Origin: Dermacentor variabilis
Lineage: Eukaryota > Arthropoda > Arachnida > Ixodida > Ixodidae
Assembly (NCBI RefSeq): GCF_050947875.1
Contig: NC_134573.1
Location: 35,899,115 to 35,963,114, forward strand
DNA length: 64,000 bases
Direction of reading: 5' to 3'
Part shown: positions 21,772 through 33,422 of the stretch, piece after piece
Layout: every line of letters starts with the position of its first letter
Numbering within the stretch: the first letter of the stretch is position 1
Notes under the pieces: generated by a model
Told to the model about the DNA's origin: nothing
The model's database searches: none
Seen by the model: only the letters and a program-made list of their open reading frames with translations
Program-made: the position numbers and the translations under genes

Positions 21772-23796
21772 CCTATTTATTTATTTATGGTATCCTCAAG
21801 GCCCGAAGGCATTACAGAGGGGAGTGGGAAAACGGGAACTATAGCAATAATGTACTGAAAATAAACAATGCAGCGTGTTAGTAATTACTAATTATGCAGT
21901 AATATGTAATATCTTGCTCAAAATTTGTAAGTACGACAGACAATCTAATCAAAGTAGCATCTTGATAATTCCTGTTAGTACAATGTCAACCAGTCTCGTC
22001 CTTAGTCGCTTGAAAGTACGGCAAGTAAATGAAATAACATGTTAATAATTCCTAATTATACAATGTTACCTAATGCCTTACGAAAGAGTTTGTTGTCGAC
22101 AATAGATACAATTTCACAGGGAAGGTGGTTCCACTTCCGTGATGATCTGGGAAAAAAGATTGACTGAAAGTGTTAGCGTTGCCTGTTTGAAGCCCGACGT
22201 TATGGCGATGATCGATGCGGCTCGATAGGTAATGAGGCTGAGAAATTAAGTTACTGTGAAGGGAGGAATGATAATAAAATTTGTGAAACAGTGTCAAACG
22301 TGCTATTGTTCTACGAGATGCAAGTGATGGAAGAGATAGATTGTCCTTCATTGATGTTACGCTAGCAGTACGGTTATAATTTGAAAATATGAATCGGACT
22401 GAGTTATTTTGGACAAGCTCGAGTGAAGAAATAAGGTTTTCATGGTATGGGTCCCACATAGCTGCAGCGTATTCTAATTTATGACGCACTAAGGACTGGT
22501 GAAGTAGTAATTTTAAGGATGGCGGTGCATTGGAAAAGCTGTGGCGTAAGTAACCAAGCATGCAATTAGCTTTACTTAATATGTACTCAGTGTGAATGGT
22601 CCAGGTTAGTTTTGCTGTTATATGAACTCCAAAGTATTTGTAAGAGTTAACGGGGTCTACAGAAACTTAATTTAGGTAGTAAGTAAAAAGAGTACTGGGG
22701 TTCCTCTGCACACGCATAACTTTACATTTATTAATATTAAGTTCCATAAGCCAAGTGTTACACCAATCAATCACATAGTCCAAGTCAGACTGAAGAGCAT
22801 TAGTGTCGTCCTTAGTAATTATTTCACGATATATTACACAATCGTCAGCAAACAAGTGAATTTGAGATGTTACTGAAGAGGGTAGGTCATTAATATAAAT
22901 CAGGAAAAGTAGGGGCTCTAGTAGTAATCCCTGAGGCGCAGCAGAACGAACCTCAGTCAATGATGAATCATAATTATTTGCAGCAACAAATTGATGACGG
23001 TTAGTAAGAAAACACTCAATCTATTTCAGCAGGTTACTGTCAAGGTTTAAAAGACTCAGCTTGAATAGCAGTAGTTTGTGGCAAACCTTGTTGAATGCGT
23101 TGCTAAAGTCTAAAAATACACAGTCGGCACAGGAGGCGCGGTATAAAATACAGTGTAATCTATAAGTGAAAAATATTAGTTGGGTTTCACATGAGAATGT
23201 TTTGCGAAAACCATGTTGAGCAGAGGTGAAAAATGAGTTCGAGTCAAGAAAGTTAACGAGATTAGTAAATATAACATGTTCAAGAAGTTTGCAACAGGTG
23301 CTGGTAAGTGAAATCGGGCGGTAATTCAGGGGGAGCTTTTCTTACCAGCCTTATGCAACGGAACCACCTTGCCTATTTTCCATTGAGCAGACAGAGTACA
23401 AGTGTTTATTGATTGCTGGAAAATATTAGCAAGTATTACAGAACAGTATGTGTTACTGCTTTTCAAAAATTTACTATTAATAGTATCATAGCCGGGAGCT
23501 GAGTTTAAAGGCAAATCCTCAATCAGCCTAGCAATACATGCAAAGCCAAGAGCTATGGGTTGCATAATGAGATAGTTGTAGTGTTCTGTGTGTGGTAGAT
23601 CAATGTTCGATAAAGTGGAAAAATTATTTGCAAATGATTCACTGAGAATGTTTGCGCAAGCTTCACTTGAATAACTTCACCTGACGCATCTTTCAAAGTG
23701 ATCGAGCTATCAGAAGACGGGTTAATGACGAGCTAAAACTTTCGGATATCTGTCGTAAGCATGCCAGGTAATGTATGGGATAAGTAATTGTCTTTA
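21772..23796 (-). mobile_element. CR1/L2 LINE L5, RT and 3' end (minus strand)
   Basis: Distal half of a minus-strand CR1-type element. From 23796 down: HTLPGMLTTDIRKF, LNSAPGYDTINSKFLKSS (RT motif 1) near 23500, WKIGKVVPLHKAGKK near 23350, PQGLLLEPLLFLIYINDLP near 22930, FADD at 22852-22841, then MLGYLRHSFSN, LVRHKLEYAAAMWDPYHENL near 22480 and a long C-terminal frame ending at 22070 (LPSLASRRTIARLTLFHKFY, FFPDHHGSGTTFP). The 3' untranslated part has CTGTAATGCCTTCGGGCC and an (AAAT)n tail at about 21776-21787. Stops disrupt the central RT. It is split from its endonuclease by the CR1 at 23797-26125. Confidence 0.86.
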
Positions 23797-26125
23797 AGTA
23801 AGTATTTAGTTAAGTAAGTAATTATTTAAGTAAGTAATTTGTTCACAATCCATGGCTCTCACAGAAGTTATTAGCACAAATGCGCAAACGGGATAACTTA
23901 TATAGGAAAACTAAAAGGCAACCATTTAACATGAACTTACGTGCCAGGTATAAAAACTTCTGTAACATTGTTAACTGTAAAATAAAAACAGCTAAATGTT
24001 TGTATTTCGAGCAGAGAATTTTACAGGCGGCTAATAACACTAAAAAGAAATGGGAGGTTGTCAACTCCTTTTTAAATAGCACACGACTAAACCAGGTAGC
24101 CAGAATTTTAAAGGATGGAGTAGAGCTCGATTCCCCTGCTGAAATTGCTGAGGCTTTTAGTAGTTTTTTCTTTCCTAAAAATCCACCTAATCCTGCAGAA
24201 AACATTAACATGAACCGTCTACCTCATTCATTCTTTTTGTTTCCTAAACGCCAGAAGAAATAACTGCCGTTATAAATAACCTAAAAGTGACAAGCGCTGG
24301 AATTGATGAGGTCCACCCTGCTAACATTAAACTTATCTCGCACCTAATTTCAGACATACTTTCATTTATTGTTAATTTATTATTCAGGACTGGTTTATTT
24401 CCCTCTGAACTGAAGCTTGGCAAAGTTATCCCAGTTTTTAAAAAAGGCGACAACTCACTACTGCACAATTACAGACCTATTTCAATTCTGCCGTTCTTTG
24501 GGAAAGTTATTGAGAAACTAATTCAAGTACGGCTAACAAAATATCTCTCTAAATTTAATATCATCTCTCCATTTCAGTTCGGTTTTCGCCCTGGGTATTC
24601 CACAGAGCTGGCACTTATTCATCATACGGACCAACTAAAAAAAATTATTGACGATGGATTTCTCGCCGCCTCAGTTTTCATTGATCTAACGCAAGCATTT
24701 GATAGCATTAATCATAATATCCTATTTTCTAAGCTCGAAGCAATTGGCATTTGCGGTCCCGCCCTTTCGCTACTAAAAAGCTACTTATATAACCGGGTTC
24801 AAGTTTCAGTTTCCAGTGCTTATTCTCGACAGCGAACTACTAACATCGATGTGCCTCAGGGCTCCATCCTGGGGCCACTCCTATTTTTAGTTTATATTAA
24901 TGATTTGCCTAATTGTCTTTCTTCGACAAAATGCATTCTGTACGCTGATGATACCACTATATTTACTTTTCATAAAGATATCTCATCTCTCGTTAACAAA
25001 CTAAATGCTGACTTAGAAAATATTCGGAGGTGGTGTAACGTTAACATGTTATCTATTAATGAAACTAAGACTAAATTTGTTGTATTCACTTCACATCAGC
25101 GAAACATAGCGTCCATTCCATCTATCAGTCTTGGTCCCCACTGCTTTCATCCAAGTTCATGTTCATTTTTCCTTGGCGTTCTACTTGACTGTAATCTGAA
25201 ATATCACAATCATATTGCTCACATAAAAAGAAAATAGCTTATGGTATACGCATCTTAATTAAAGCACGCCCTTACTTCACACGTACCACGTTGCTCTCAC
25301 TTTACCACTCTTTCGTCCACTCTTAGATTACTTATGGGATCATATGTTGGGGAAACACCTATAATACTCATATTAAGTCTTTACAAACAATTGAGAACCG
25401 AGCCATCAGAATAATCACATATAGTTCATGGTTTTCTAATGCCACTTCCCTACTACACGAGAATAACATCCTTACTATTTCCGGGCTCACTACATACAAC
25501 CTAGGTGTTTTTTTTCTACAGACTTCTACATAATGAGCTACCGTCGATCACATTTTCACCATCTAACCTGACAACTAATAGTACCACCAGATTCGCGTTA
25601 AATAACAATTTTCTTTTACCACGAATCCGCACTAACTACGGTAAGCATACCATGGAATTCACTTCCATATCTGTATGAAACACTCTTCCTCTCATTATGA
25701 AAAATAGAAGAACTTTACACCAATTCAAAAGGGAACTCAAAATGCATTTATTATTGACAAACTAATCAGAAAATTTACTGTAACCGTTTTTTTTCGTTCT
25801 TTCTCGCTTTTTTTGCCTTTTTTGTTTGCTTTTGTCCTTGTAAATAAACTACTAGTATATTTTTTACATGCAATTTTTCATGTTACTGTGAGATAAGCTA
25901 AACCTTGTTATTATTTGTAAGGAATTCTGTATTTTGCTCTGTTAACGTCCATTTCCTGTTGCTTGTATAATACCTTATTATATGCTACTATTGCTTTGCG
26001 ATGTCAATTATCATAACTATTCTTGTACAGGAGGTTCCGATACAGTCTTCGACTATGGGACCTCCTCCTGCATACTAAATACATGTAATTTGACCCAAAT
26101 TATAACGATAAATTCTGATTCTGAT
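23797..26125 (+). mobile_element. CR1-type LINE inserted into L5 (plus strand)
   Basis: 5'-truncated copy with a well kept RT. It opens NPWLSQKLLAQMRKRDNLYR, the region just after the endonuclease, at 23850. One frameshift near 24260 leads to a 316-codon frame (24287-25237): TSAGIDEVHPANIKL, FKKGDNSLLHNYRPISILP, FGFRPGYSTELALI, FIDLTQAFDSINH, VPQGSILGPLLFLVYINDLP and YADD at 24941-24952. The thumb continues in broken frames to about 25600. The 3' UTR carries a hairpin and ends in an (ATTCTG)n tail. TCTTTA at 23791-23796 and 26126-26131 is the target duplication; excising the insert rejoins L5 as TALKNAKDNYLSHTLPG in frame. Confidence 0.9.
26029..26066 (+). other. 3' UTR stem-loop of the inserted CR1
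   Basis: AGGAGGTTCC (26029-26038) pairs with GGGACCTCCT (26057-26066), 9 of 10 positions, about 60 bases before the 3' tail. CR1-type elements often carry such a stem near the 3' end, thought to help RT recognise its template. Confidence 0.5.
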
Positions 26126-26934
26126 TCTTTAGCGTTTTTTAGTGCAGTTAAGTAAAGATGATTGGCAACGTTATAGGTTTTCCAAGTTGTTTTACTTGCA
26201 GATGATTTAGCTTAGCGACAGAGACGTTTTTTTCTGTTAGATAGGCGCTTTATTTAAGAGTTGTACCAAGGGGATTGAGGATTAGACGTGATGATGCGAT
26301 TGGGAGTGAACTTTTCAGTTAATAGGCGTACTTGGTCTACAAATATATCCCAATTTGACCGGACCGTACGGTTCTCAAAATCAACAAAAAATGTTTGAAT
26401 AAATGACGATACTTCATTGTTAATGGCTTCAAAGTTGGCTTTCTTGTAATCGCGTATTACTTTCTTAACTTTTGTCCTTTTGGGATAGCAGACTTTTAAA
26501 CCGGATGTCAGTAAGGTATGGTCGCTAACACCAGGTAGGTATGTTATAGAGGAAGCAAGTTCTGGTCGATTAGTTAGGATTAAATCGAGCGTATTAGCGG
26601 TTCTGATTGATGATCTGGTAGGCTGAGTCACAAGTTGGGAAAATGAAAACAGGGAACACAGTTGACAGAAATCTTTAGCCTGAACGGAAAAAGGCTTTAT
26701 GGTGGGTGAATGCGTATTCCATATTAAATTTGGAAAATTAATATCGCCGAGTAAGAATAACGATGTTGTAGGAAAACGAGAAAAAATTAGATTAATAACG
26801 TCGTATAGCTGTTCAGTGAAAGTGGTAGATGACGAGGGTGAGCGATAGCAATCTACTTCATCGCTAACATTAACAAAAACCTCAGCAACGAATAAACTTA
26901 CTCAAGCAGTCACTCAAAATTACTTGTTTTTGGG
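26126..26934 (-). mobile_element. CR1/L2 LINE L5, endonuclease part (minus strand)
   Basis: Proximal half of L5. From 26900 down it reads EVFVNVSDEVDCYRSPSSS, LYDVINLIFSRFP, LFLLGDINFPNLIW (the GDxN catalytic block), a long frame TANTLDLILTNRPELASSIT and LPGVSDHTLLTSGL with the SDH active-site motif (26631-26254), then the linker RLSNRKKRL, ASKTTWKTYNVANHLYLTAL. The 5' end is lost at about 26934, where the Penelope-like element ends. One stop (S*IK near 26252) and a few substitutions are visible. Confidence 0.83.
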
Positions 26935-28104
26935 CTGGTTGGGTGATACTTGGTGAGGCCAGTGTAGTGCATATTACTTGAGAACACTCGAAGAGGACAA
27001 GAATGGACACCACGGGCGCTACATTAGCAGGTAACTATATTAGGCACCTAGAAGACTGGCAACAAGAAATATAGTACAATAAAATGTGCATTCGCAGAGT
27101 ATTATTGTGGTAATAAACTCATCTCGCTTCCAAACAGACCAGTAAGTGTATTACTGATGGAATACGTGCCTCTTTTAATGAAGAAACGATTTAAAAGTGC
27201 GCATGCAGTAGTTCCTTTGCTTCTACCAAGAGTCTTGCTCTCGCGAAATCCACGTTCACAGTCGCAAGCCAAGCAACGTTGAGGCAGATCGGCGTTGTCT
27301 CTATTTTTACTTGAAAAGTCCTGCTCCCGTGCTCGGTCGAGAATACATCGTCCAGTTTTGCCCGAACATAGGTCACCTCTCACGACAGCGGTATCAAATA
27401 AACAACGCCAGTGAAGCATTTCAAGTTTGGCCTGGTGTGCTTCTCCAAGCATCCAAACCTTCTGTTTTCCTTGACATGCGTGGACACGGGCCTGCGAGCT
27501 TGCACATCGCCGAAATAAACTATAACTACGCCACACGTGCTTGCCACCTTGACGTTGTGAGACACCGTATGCATGTTGCTCACTAGTTCGAGCCTGGGCT
27601 ATTCTTTTGGGGGGGGGCTCACGCCATTCCATATTATCTGGTTCTTTTCAGCTTTTACAAGGAGGTGTCAGAGAACATTTTAGGACCAAGCAAGAATAGT
27701 CCAGTGCAAAAACCCTTCGCAGCTTCCTGGGACGACTGCCCTGCATCGCGTGAGCACAGGACTTCACGAGTGCGGATTCTAGCCAGAGAGTAGCGATTCT
27801 CCTCTTGACTAGATTTGAATGTGCAGTATAATAAGGCATAAAGGCTTTCAGTAAACGTGCGCCGTAGACATCGCCTTCTTTAAAACAAATTAATAAGTGT
27901 AAAAACTGGGGAGAGCCATGCGGAAGCACCGCACGTTTAAGGAGCACTGCCTCGCCATGTTGTCGAGAAGTGGCTAAAAGGTGTTCAATAACAACATTAA
28001 AACTGAAAATCGCGGAATTTCTTGAAAGCAAAATAAAAGTCGTCAACCCATCTAAACACGCTCAGAAAATTCTGTCATCAAAGACGGACACTATTGTGGG
28101 ACGT
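26935..28104 (-). mobile_element. Penelope-like element: RT end, linker and GIY-YIG nuclease
   Basis: Minus strand. The 28046-27648 frame ends the RT thumb: EHLLATSRQHGEAVLLK, then AFMPYYTAHSNLVKRRIA, matching the YxPYxSAHSK block that follows the RT of Penelope-like elements. After a stop, the GIY-YIG domain appears in two frames: FTGVVYLIPLS (GIY strand), SGKTGRCILDRAREQDFSS (YIG, GKTGRCxNxRxxEH pattern), LPQRCLACDCE (CCHH-like site), TLGRSKGTTACALLNRFFIK and a C-terminus at 27102. The 3' flank, 27100-26935, includes GTAGCGCCCGTGGTGTCCA and ends CACCCAACCAGCCC. Several frameshifts. The upstream RT is cut by the RTE at 28105. Confidence 0.76.
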
Positions 28105-28548
28105 CATCATCATTATCATCATCTTCAGAAGCAACACTATCAGACTCCTATTTTTATGTTCACTGCAGGACAAGAGCCTTGCCCAGCAATCTCCGCTTAG
28201 CCCTGTCTGGCGCAGGCTGATTTCAATGTGCCCCAGTAAATGCAGTAATTCCATCACCCTCATATTTTTCGCGCCCTCGACTGCACATTCCATTGCTGGG
28301 CCCCCGTTTTCTAACCCTAATGGTCCACCGGTTTTCAGCCCTGCGCATTACATGGCGTGCCCAATTCCATTTCTTTCTCCTAATGTCAACTAGAACACCA
28401 GCTACCCCCTTTTGCTGCCTAATCTGCACCCCTCTCTTCGTGTGTCACGACGTTAAGCCTAACATTCTTCCTTCCATTGCTCTCTATGCAGTCCTCAAGT
28501 CGTTCTCGAACGTCTTTTTAACCTCCAAGCGTTTGGGCAATATGTTGT
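28105..28548 (-). mobile_element. RTE LINE 3' fragment (R2, minus strand)
   Basis: Inverse of the RTE 3' region: a (CAT)n tail at 28105-28125, the CACTGCAGGACAAGAGCC stretch, and a minus frame 28429-28223 reading VDIRRKKWNWARHVMRRAEN and RWTIRVRKRGP, the WAGHVMRREDNRW block of RTE. It is more diverged than R1, R5 and R6, so from an older or different subfamily. It abuts the Penelope-like element at 28104. Confidence 0.87.
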
Positions 28549-28568
28549 AACCACTATGGTGTCACCGT

Positions 28569-29308
28569 GATTACCCCGCTGTGGGACAAAAAGCAATCTA
28601 AGGAAGTGGGCAGCACAATAAAAAAAAAGATACATTATTGCTCATTTAATTTCTTACGCTTTGGTTTACTTATACGCAATCTGCTCTATTGATCGGGGGA
28701 ATAGACCAATATCTCACATTCGGAGCTGTGCATTTCAATGACGAAACAATATCTGCTTATTACCGCATAAAACAGACACTGTGTTTTTGTTCTGTGATAT
28801 CGTGCCTGCGCCGCCGCAGTAATGACACACGTTAAATATAGCAGTACTTCAACACATTTCGATTCATCATAAGCAAAAAAGGTATGCAAGAGTTTCGCGT
28901 TGCAAAAGTTGCGAGTTTCTACCAGGATCTTGCAATATCCACAAATTAGAAGGGAGTTCATGCTAGCTTACCCCTCTGATTACCCCGCTGTGGGACAAAA
29001 AGCAATCTAAGGAAGTAGCAAGCACAAGAAAAAAAAGATACATCATTGCTCATTTAATTTCTTACGCTTTGGTTTACTTATACGCAATCTGCACTATTGA
29101 TCGGGGGAATAGACCAATATCTCACATTCGGAGCTGTGCATTTCAATGACGAAAAAATATCTGCTTATTACCGCATAAAACAGACACTGAGTTTTTGTTC
29201 TCTAATATCGTGCCTGAGCGGCCGCAGTAATGACACACGTTAAATATAGCAGTACTTCAACACATTTGGATTCATCATAAGCAAGAAAAGTATGCAAGAG
29301 TTTCGCGT
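28569..29308. repeat. 409-bp tandem duplication
   Basis: Sequence starting GATTACCCCGCTGTGGGAC at 28569 recurs at 28978. The first unit is 409 bp (28569-28977); the second runs about 331 bp to 29308, then diverges. The copies differ by a small number of substitutions. No coding frame. The 3' end of unit 1 (CTTGCAATATCC...TAGAAGGGAGTTCATGCTAGC) has another copy at 30735-30800, so the unit may be an interspersed repeat. Confidence 0.93.
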
Positions 29309-31492
29309 CCAAGGTATTTACTCATGCAGTCATGATATAATTTGTTTTAAATGTAGAAGTCACATTCACTTTGCTGCTTTGGGCGCATGCGATAATCTAG
29401 GAGTTTCCATCCTCGCTGTCATCTTGCAGTTAAATTTTCAGTGCAATTGCCGATGGTCTCAAGTGCTTACAGAACCCTTATTTACAGAAAACAATTGATT
29501 TGTGTTCCGTAAACAACACTTGTAATTCCAGCATCACTTTACTCTGGCCTCACTGTAGTAGAAGGAAGGACATGGCCCGAAAATTTAGTGGCGCCATTTG
29601 GCACAGACTAAAGCAGTCCATCTGGTGTTAGTGGGCTTTAATAACCCTGCGTACTTTGCTTGAGCAGACGTGACGCGCTGTACATTAAAATACTTCTGTT
29701 GAGGAAAGAGGTCGTCACTCAACCATGCATTTGTCACGTGCGCAGATGGCGATATTGTAGAGCCCCTAACTTCGCAATCGCAGCTAAATTTAGCCTCGCG
29801 AGTGAAGTTCCGAGAGGCGTAGCGGGGCAGTAAGTTTGTCCGCGGGAGCAGGAAGGGTCGCATTTGACAGGGTTCATTCTGGCGTAGTGAGTGTAATTTA
29901 TTAAACTGTTGCTCATGAGGAGGTATTGGCCTACAAGTGTGCAATTGGTGGGAGAAAATTCACGCTTTCTCGGTTGTGACCCCCTGGCGTTCCACACGCG
30001 TTGTTCAAATTTGGCGTAAAGAGAGTCAAACACCAAAGCAGCTTCACAGTTACTCTCGTTGACTACGGTGGAACGTGTTCGTTTCCAGCGCAGAACAAGG
30101 GCTACGTATGAGACGGAGGCAAGTGGAGAAGCCCCAAACACCTACGAGTCGGGGGGGGGGCGGGGGGGGGGGGCTAGGGCTTGAGAGACACAAACGCAGT
30201 CCTGGGTGCCACCAGTAGGGCGTTGATCTTTTCAAGCTGGTGAAAAAATGCCCATTGCGAAAGCACTGAACCTGCTACACATAGGGTCCGATCACAATTG
30301 CAAAATTGAATTATGAGACCACCACTAGCTCTAGCATAACTCAGGCAGGTAAGCTATCTAATGCATTAGTATGGGCAACTTAAGAATTTGGTTGGGCTGT
30401 TTGTGTAACCTACTGTCCGAGCACCTGCAGCAGCACAAGCGAAAAGTTTCAAATAACGCACTGCGCCTGTGGTCTTGATACAGCCTATTCGATTTTCTGG
30501 ACAGGAAGTGCTTGCACAAATAATGCCAGATTCACTATCTTATGATGTGAAATGCACTGTTAAATCATGTATGAAGCTTGCAAAGAAGTGATGGCACCGA
30601 TGCAGTAGGAAGGGTCGTCGCGCTGTGCACTACAGAACTTTTTGTACGTGGATAATTGCAGCACAACACCAATAATAATTAAAACACCATGCTTCCGGTG
30701 CAACTTCAGCCAAGTCTGTGTAACATCAGAAGAATCAGCTTGGATCTTGCAATATCCAGACATTAGAAGGGAGTTCATGCTAGCTTACCCCTCTGATGAA
30801 ATAAATTGTCTTGACATAAGTTGTCGTGTCGTTCCGATCCTCCTGGGTCAGTATAAATGCTGAAGGAAAGAGAAAAATTACGATGATTACTTATGAGAAA
30901 AACTGTATGCTGTGGCGGAAAATGCAGGTTGAGAATAATTGTTCTGCTCAAAGCAAATCAGATCATACGATGTGAGCAAAAAAAGAATGACCAACCCTTT
31001 CCCTAAGGCAAAATTGGGGTAAGCAAAGCTTGTTCTGCGTGCACCTGGACTTCGTCGTAGTCAACCCACATGTAAGGGTACTGGATTGCTTCGGCCTCCC
31101 TCTCCCTCAGCTCGTGATCTTCTTTTCGTTGGTGTCAAATTCGCTAGGCTCACGCTGTTCTAGTGACCGGATCGGCGCGCCGATGGTGAGCCCCTTCACG
31201 GGTGAGCTCTCGCCGCCGCTCGTCGAAGGCTGCCTAGTCATCGGCGGAAGGCGCAACGCGTGGTCATCCCATCCGTTTTCTGAGACTGCACTGAACGCAA
31301 ACGAAGCTAGCGCCGCGCGAGCGACGCCCTTTCCAGCCCTTTCCCTCCCCGGTGGAAGCGAAACGGCTCTGATTGGCTGCGCGCATCGCATGGGCGAGCG
31401 CCTTTGCAGCTGGAATCGCTGCCAATGACTCACGCTTCGGCGTTGACGCAGCTGCCAACTCATCAAACCGACCTTTCCAGCCGCTGCTCTCA
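29309..31492. other. No recognisable gene (2.2 kb)
   Basis: Contains a minus frame of 135 codons (30141-29734) with no domain I recognise, a poly(G) run at 30150-30173, a 66-bp copy of the tandem-repeat end at 30735-30800, and a GC-rich stretch at 31130-31460 that could be a promoter or CpG-rich repeat. None can be assigned a function. Confidence 0.45.
30735..30800. repeat. Dispersed copy of the 409-bp repeat end
   Basis: Matches 28923-28980 (CTTGCAATATCC, TTAGAAGGGAGTTCATGCTAGC, TTACCCCTCTGAT) with few differences, 1.8 kb from the tandem pair. Confidence 0.85.
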
Positions 31493-33299
31493 TCATCATC
31501 ATCAGCCTATTTTATGTCCACTGCAGGACGAATGCTTCTCCATGTGATCTCCTGCTACCTCTGTCCTGCGCCAAGCGATTCCAACTAGTGCCCACGAATT
31601 TCATAAATACATCGCCTCACTTAGTCTTCCGCCGTTCTCGGCTGCTCTTCCCTTCTCTTGGCGCCCATGCTGTAAACCTAATGGTCCACCAGTTATCTAA
31701 CCTACGCATTACGTGACCTGCCCAGCCGCATTTTGTGCCTCCTAATGTCAATTAGACTATCGGCCATAGCCGTTCGATCTCAAACCACTCTCAATGTGTC
31801 TCTTAAGGTTATGCCTAGCATTCTTCGTCCTGTCGCTCATTTCGCGACCCTTGACCTGTTCTCAAGTTTCTTTTTTTTGTCAGTCTCCAAGTTTCTGCCC
31901 CATATGCCAGCGCCCGTAAAATGCATCGATTTTGCACCTTCCTTTTCAATGATAATTCAGTCAGGAGCTGATAAAGTCTGCCGTATGCGCTCCAACAAAT
32001 TTTTATTCTTCTGTACATTTCATTCTCATCAGCAGAGTACCCTGTGAGTAATTGGTCTAACTAAACCTACTCCTTCAGAGACTCTATAGGCTGCCTGGCG
32101 ATCCTGAACTATTCTTCCCTTGCCCGGCTATTCATTATTTTGTTTTCTGCATATTAATCTTCTACCCTACTTCTACACTCTCTTTGCTAAGGCACTCAAT
32201 CATTTGTTGTAACTCGTCTGCAGTGTTGCTGAGCAGAACAATGTTATCTGCAAACCAAAGTGCTGATATATTCTCCGTTAATGCTTAATCCCAAGCCGTC
32301 CCAATAGCTTGAATACTTCTTCCAAGAAGGCAGTGAATAGCATTAGAGAGATTGAGTCTCCTTGTCTTACCCTTTTCTTTATAGGTATCTTCCTACGTGT
32401 GGAGAATTGGGGTAGATGTGGAATCTCTGTAGAAAATTTCCCACATATTTACGTAAGCCGCCTGTACTCCTTGATCACGTAATTCCTCTATGACTGAAAG
32501 ACATGTAGAGAGGCTGATTGTGCAGTGCAGGTTTCTTGATTCAGCTCCCTTTGTTCACTATAGTCCACTGTTGCCCTTATTTTGTTGGAAATTATCTTGG
32601 TGAATATTTAATATAATATTGGGAGTAAGCTAATGGGCCTGTCATTTTTCAACTATTTAACGTCTTCTTTGTGGATTAGTATAATGTTTGCATTCTTCCA
32701 GTTCTCGGGGAGCCTTGAATTCGACAGCCAGTTCTTATAGAGAGCCGCCAGTTTCTCAAGTATTATGTCTATTCCATGTTTGATTAAATCGACTGTTATT
32801 CCATCTACTGCCATAGTTCCCGTTTCATGTCTTGCAAGGCCCTTCTAACACAATCGCAAGTTATGGAAGGAGTCTGTGGAACCTGGTCATTACTGCTTCT
32901 AATGGAGGTATCGCGGCTGCTTTGGGTACTGTATTGGTCAGTATAGAATTGTTCCGCTGCTTTTACTACACCTTCGAGATTACTGATGATAATACGCAGT
33001 TTATCATACAGTGCACACTTATTGGTTAGTCGCATGCCAAGTTTCGTTCTCATTGATTTCATGCTGCGTCAATTCTTTTGCTGCGTCCTCTGTCTTTCTC
33101 ACGTTATGACTTAGAATATCCGTTATTTTCTCCTTGCTGATCAGTGTTGATAGTTCCGTGAATACTATCTTATTCATTGAGTTGCACACTTGCACTGTCG
33201 TTTCATTATTAGGTCCTTCGTTGCTTGGGCGAGCTTACCTTCTGTTTGCCTTGGTGCATTACCTTCCACTTCAATTTACAATGCTCATTTAGTACAAAG
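31493..33299 (-). mobile_element. RTE LINE, long decayed copy (R3, minus strand)
   Basis: The longest RTE copy here. It starts with the (CAT)n tail at 31493 and the TTTTATGTCCACTGCAGGACG 3' region. Minus-strand blocks include AYGAETWRLTKKRNL and IKICWSAYGRLYQLL (frame 32018-31815), FADNIVLLSNTADELQQMI with FADN at 32254-32243 in place of FADD, and RALQDMKREL-like sequence with the preceding linker frame 33062-32805 (VRRALQDMKRELWQ). Many stops and frameshifts. It diverges strongly from the young plus-strand RTE copies. The 5' end is not defined and is interrupted by R4. Confidence 0.84.
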
Positions 33300-33311
33300 T
33301 GGAGGCCAGAC

Positions 33312-33410
33312 ATGACCGTACATGACCGGGGTTGTTGGAGAAGTATGAGAAGTATGGGAGAGGCCTTTGCCCTGCAGTGGGCGTAACCAGGCTGATGATG
33401 ATGATGATGA
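33312..33410 (+). mobile_element. 99-bp RTE 3' end (R4) with 12-bp target duplication
   Basis: Contains only the last codons and 3' end of the young RTE family (GAGGCCTTTGCCCTGCAGTG, then a (GAT)n tail). It is flanked by perfect TGGAGGCCAGAC copies at 33300-33311 and 33411-33422. GAAGTATGAGAAGTATGG near 33340 is a small internal duplication. It lies at the 5' side of R3. Confidence 0.9.
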
Positions 33411-33422
33411 TGGAGGCCAGAC

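Noticed and set aside
27311..27586. Plus-strand 91-codon frame
   Set aside because: Antisense of the Penelope GIY-YIG domain.
28085..28568. Target duplication ACTATTGTGGGAC / ACTATGGTGTCAC around RTE R2
   Set aside because: Only about 10 of 13 positions match, so not strong enough to claim.
28686..28961. 91-codon frame in the tandem duplication
   Set aside because: Not kept open in the second unit and no domain.
31030..31428. 132-codon frame in GC-rich DNA
   Set aside because: Competing long frames in other phases on both strands, as expected of GC-rich non-coding sequence.
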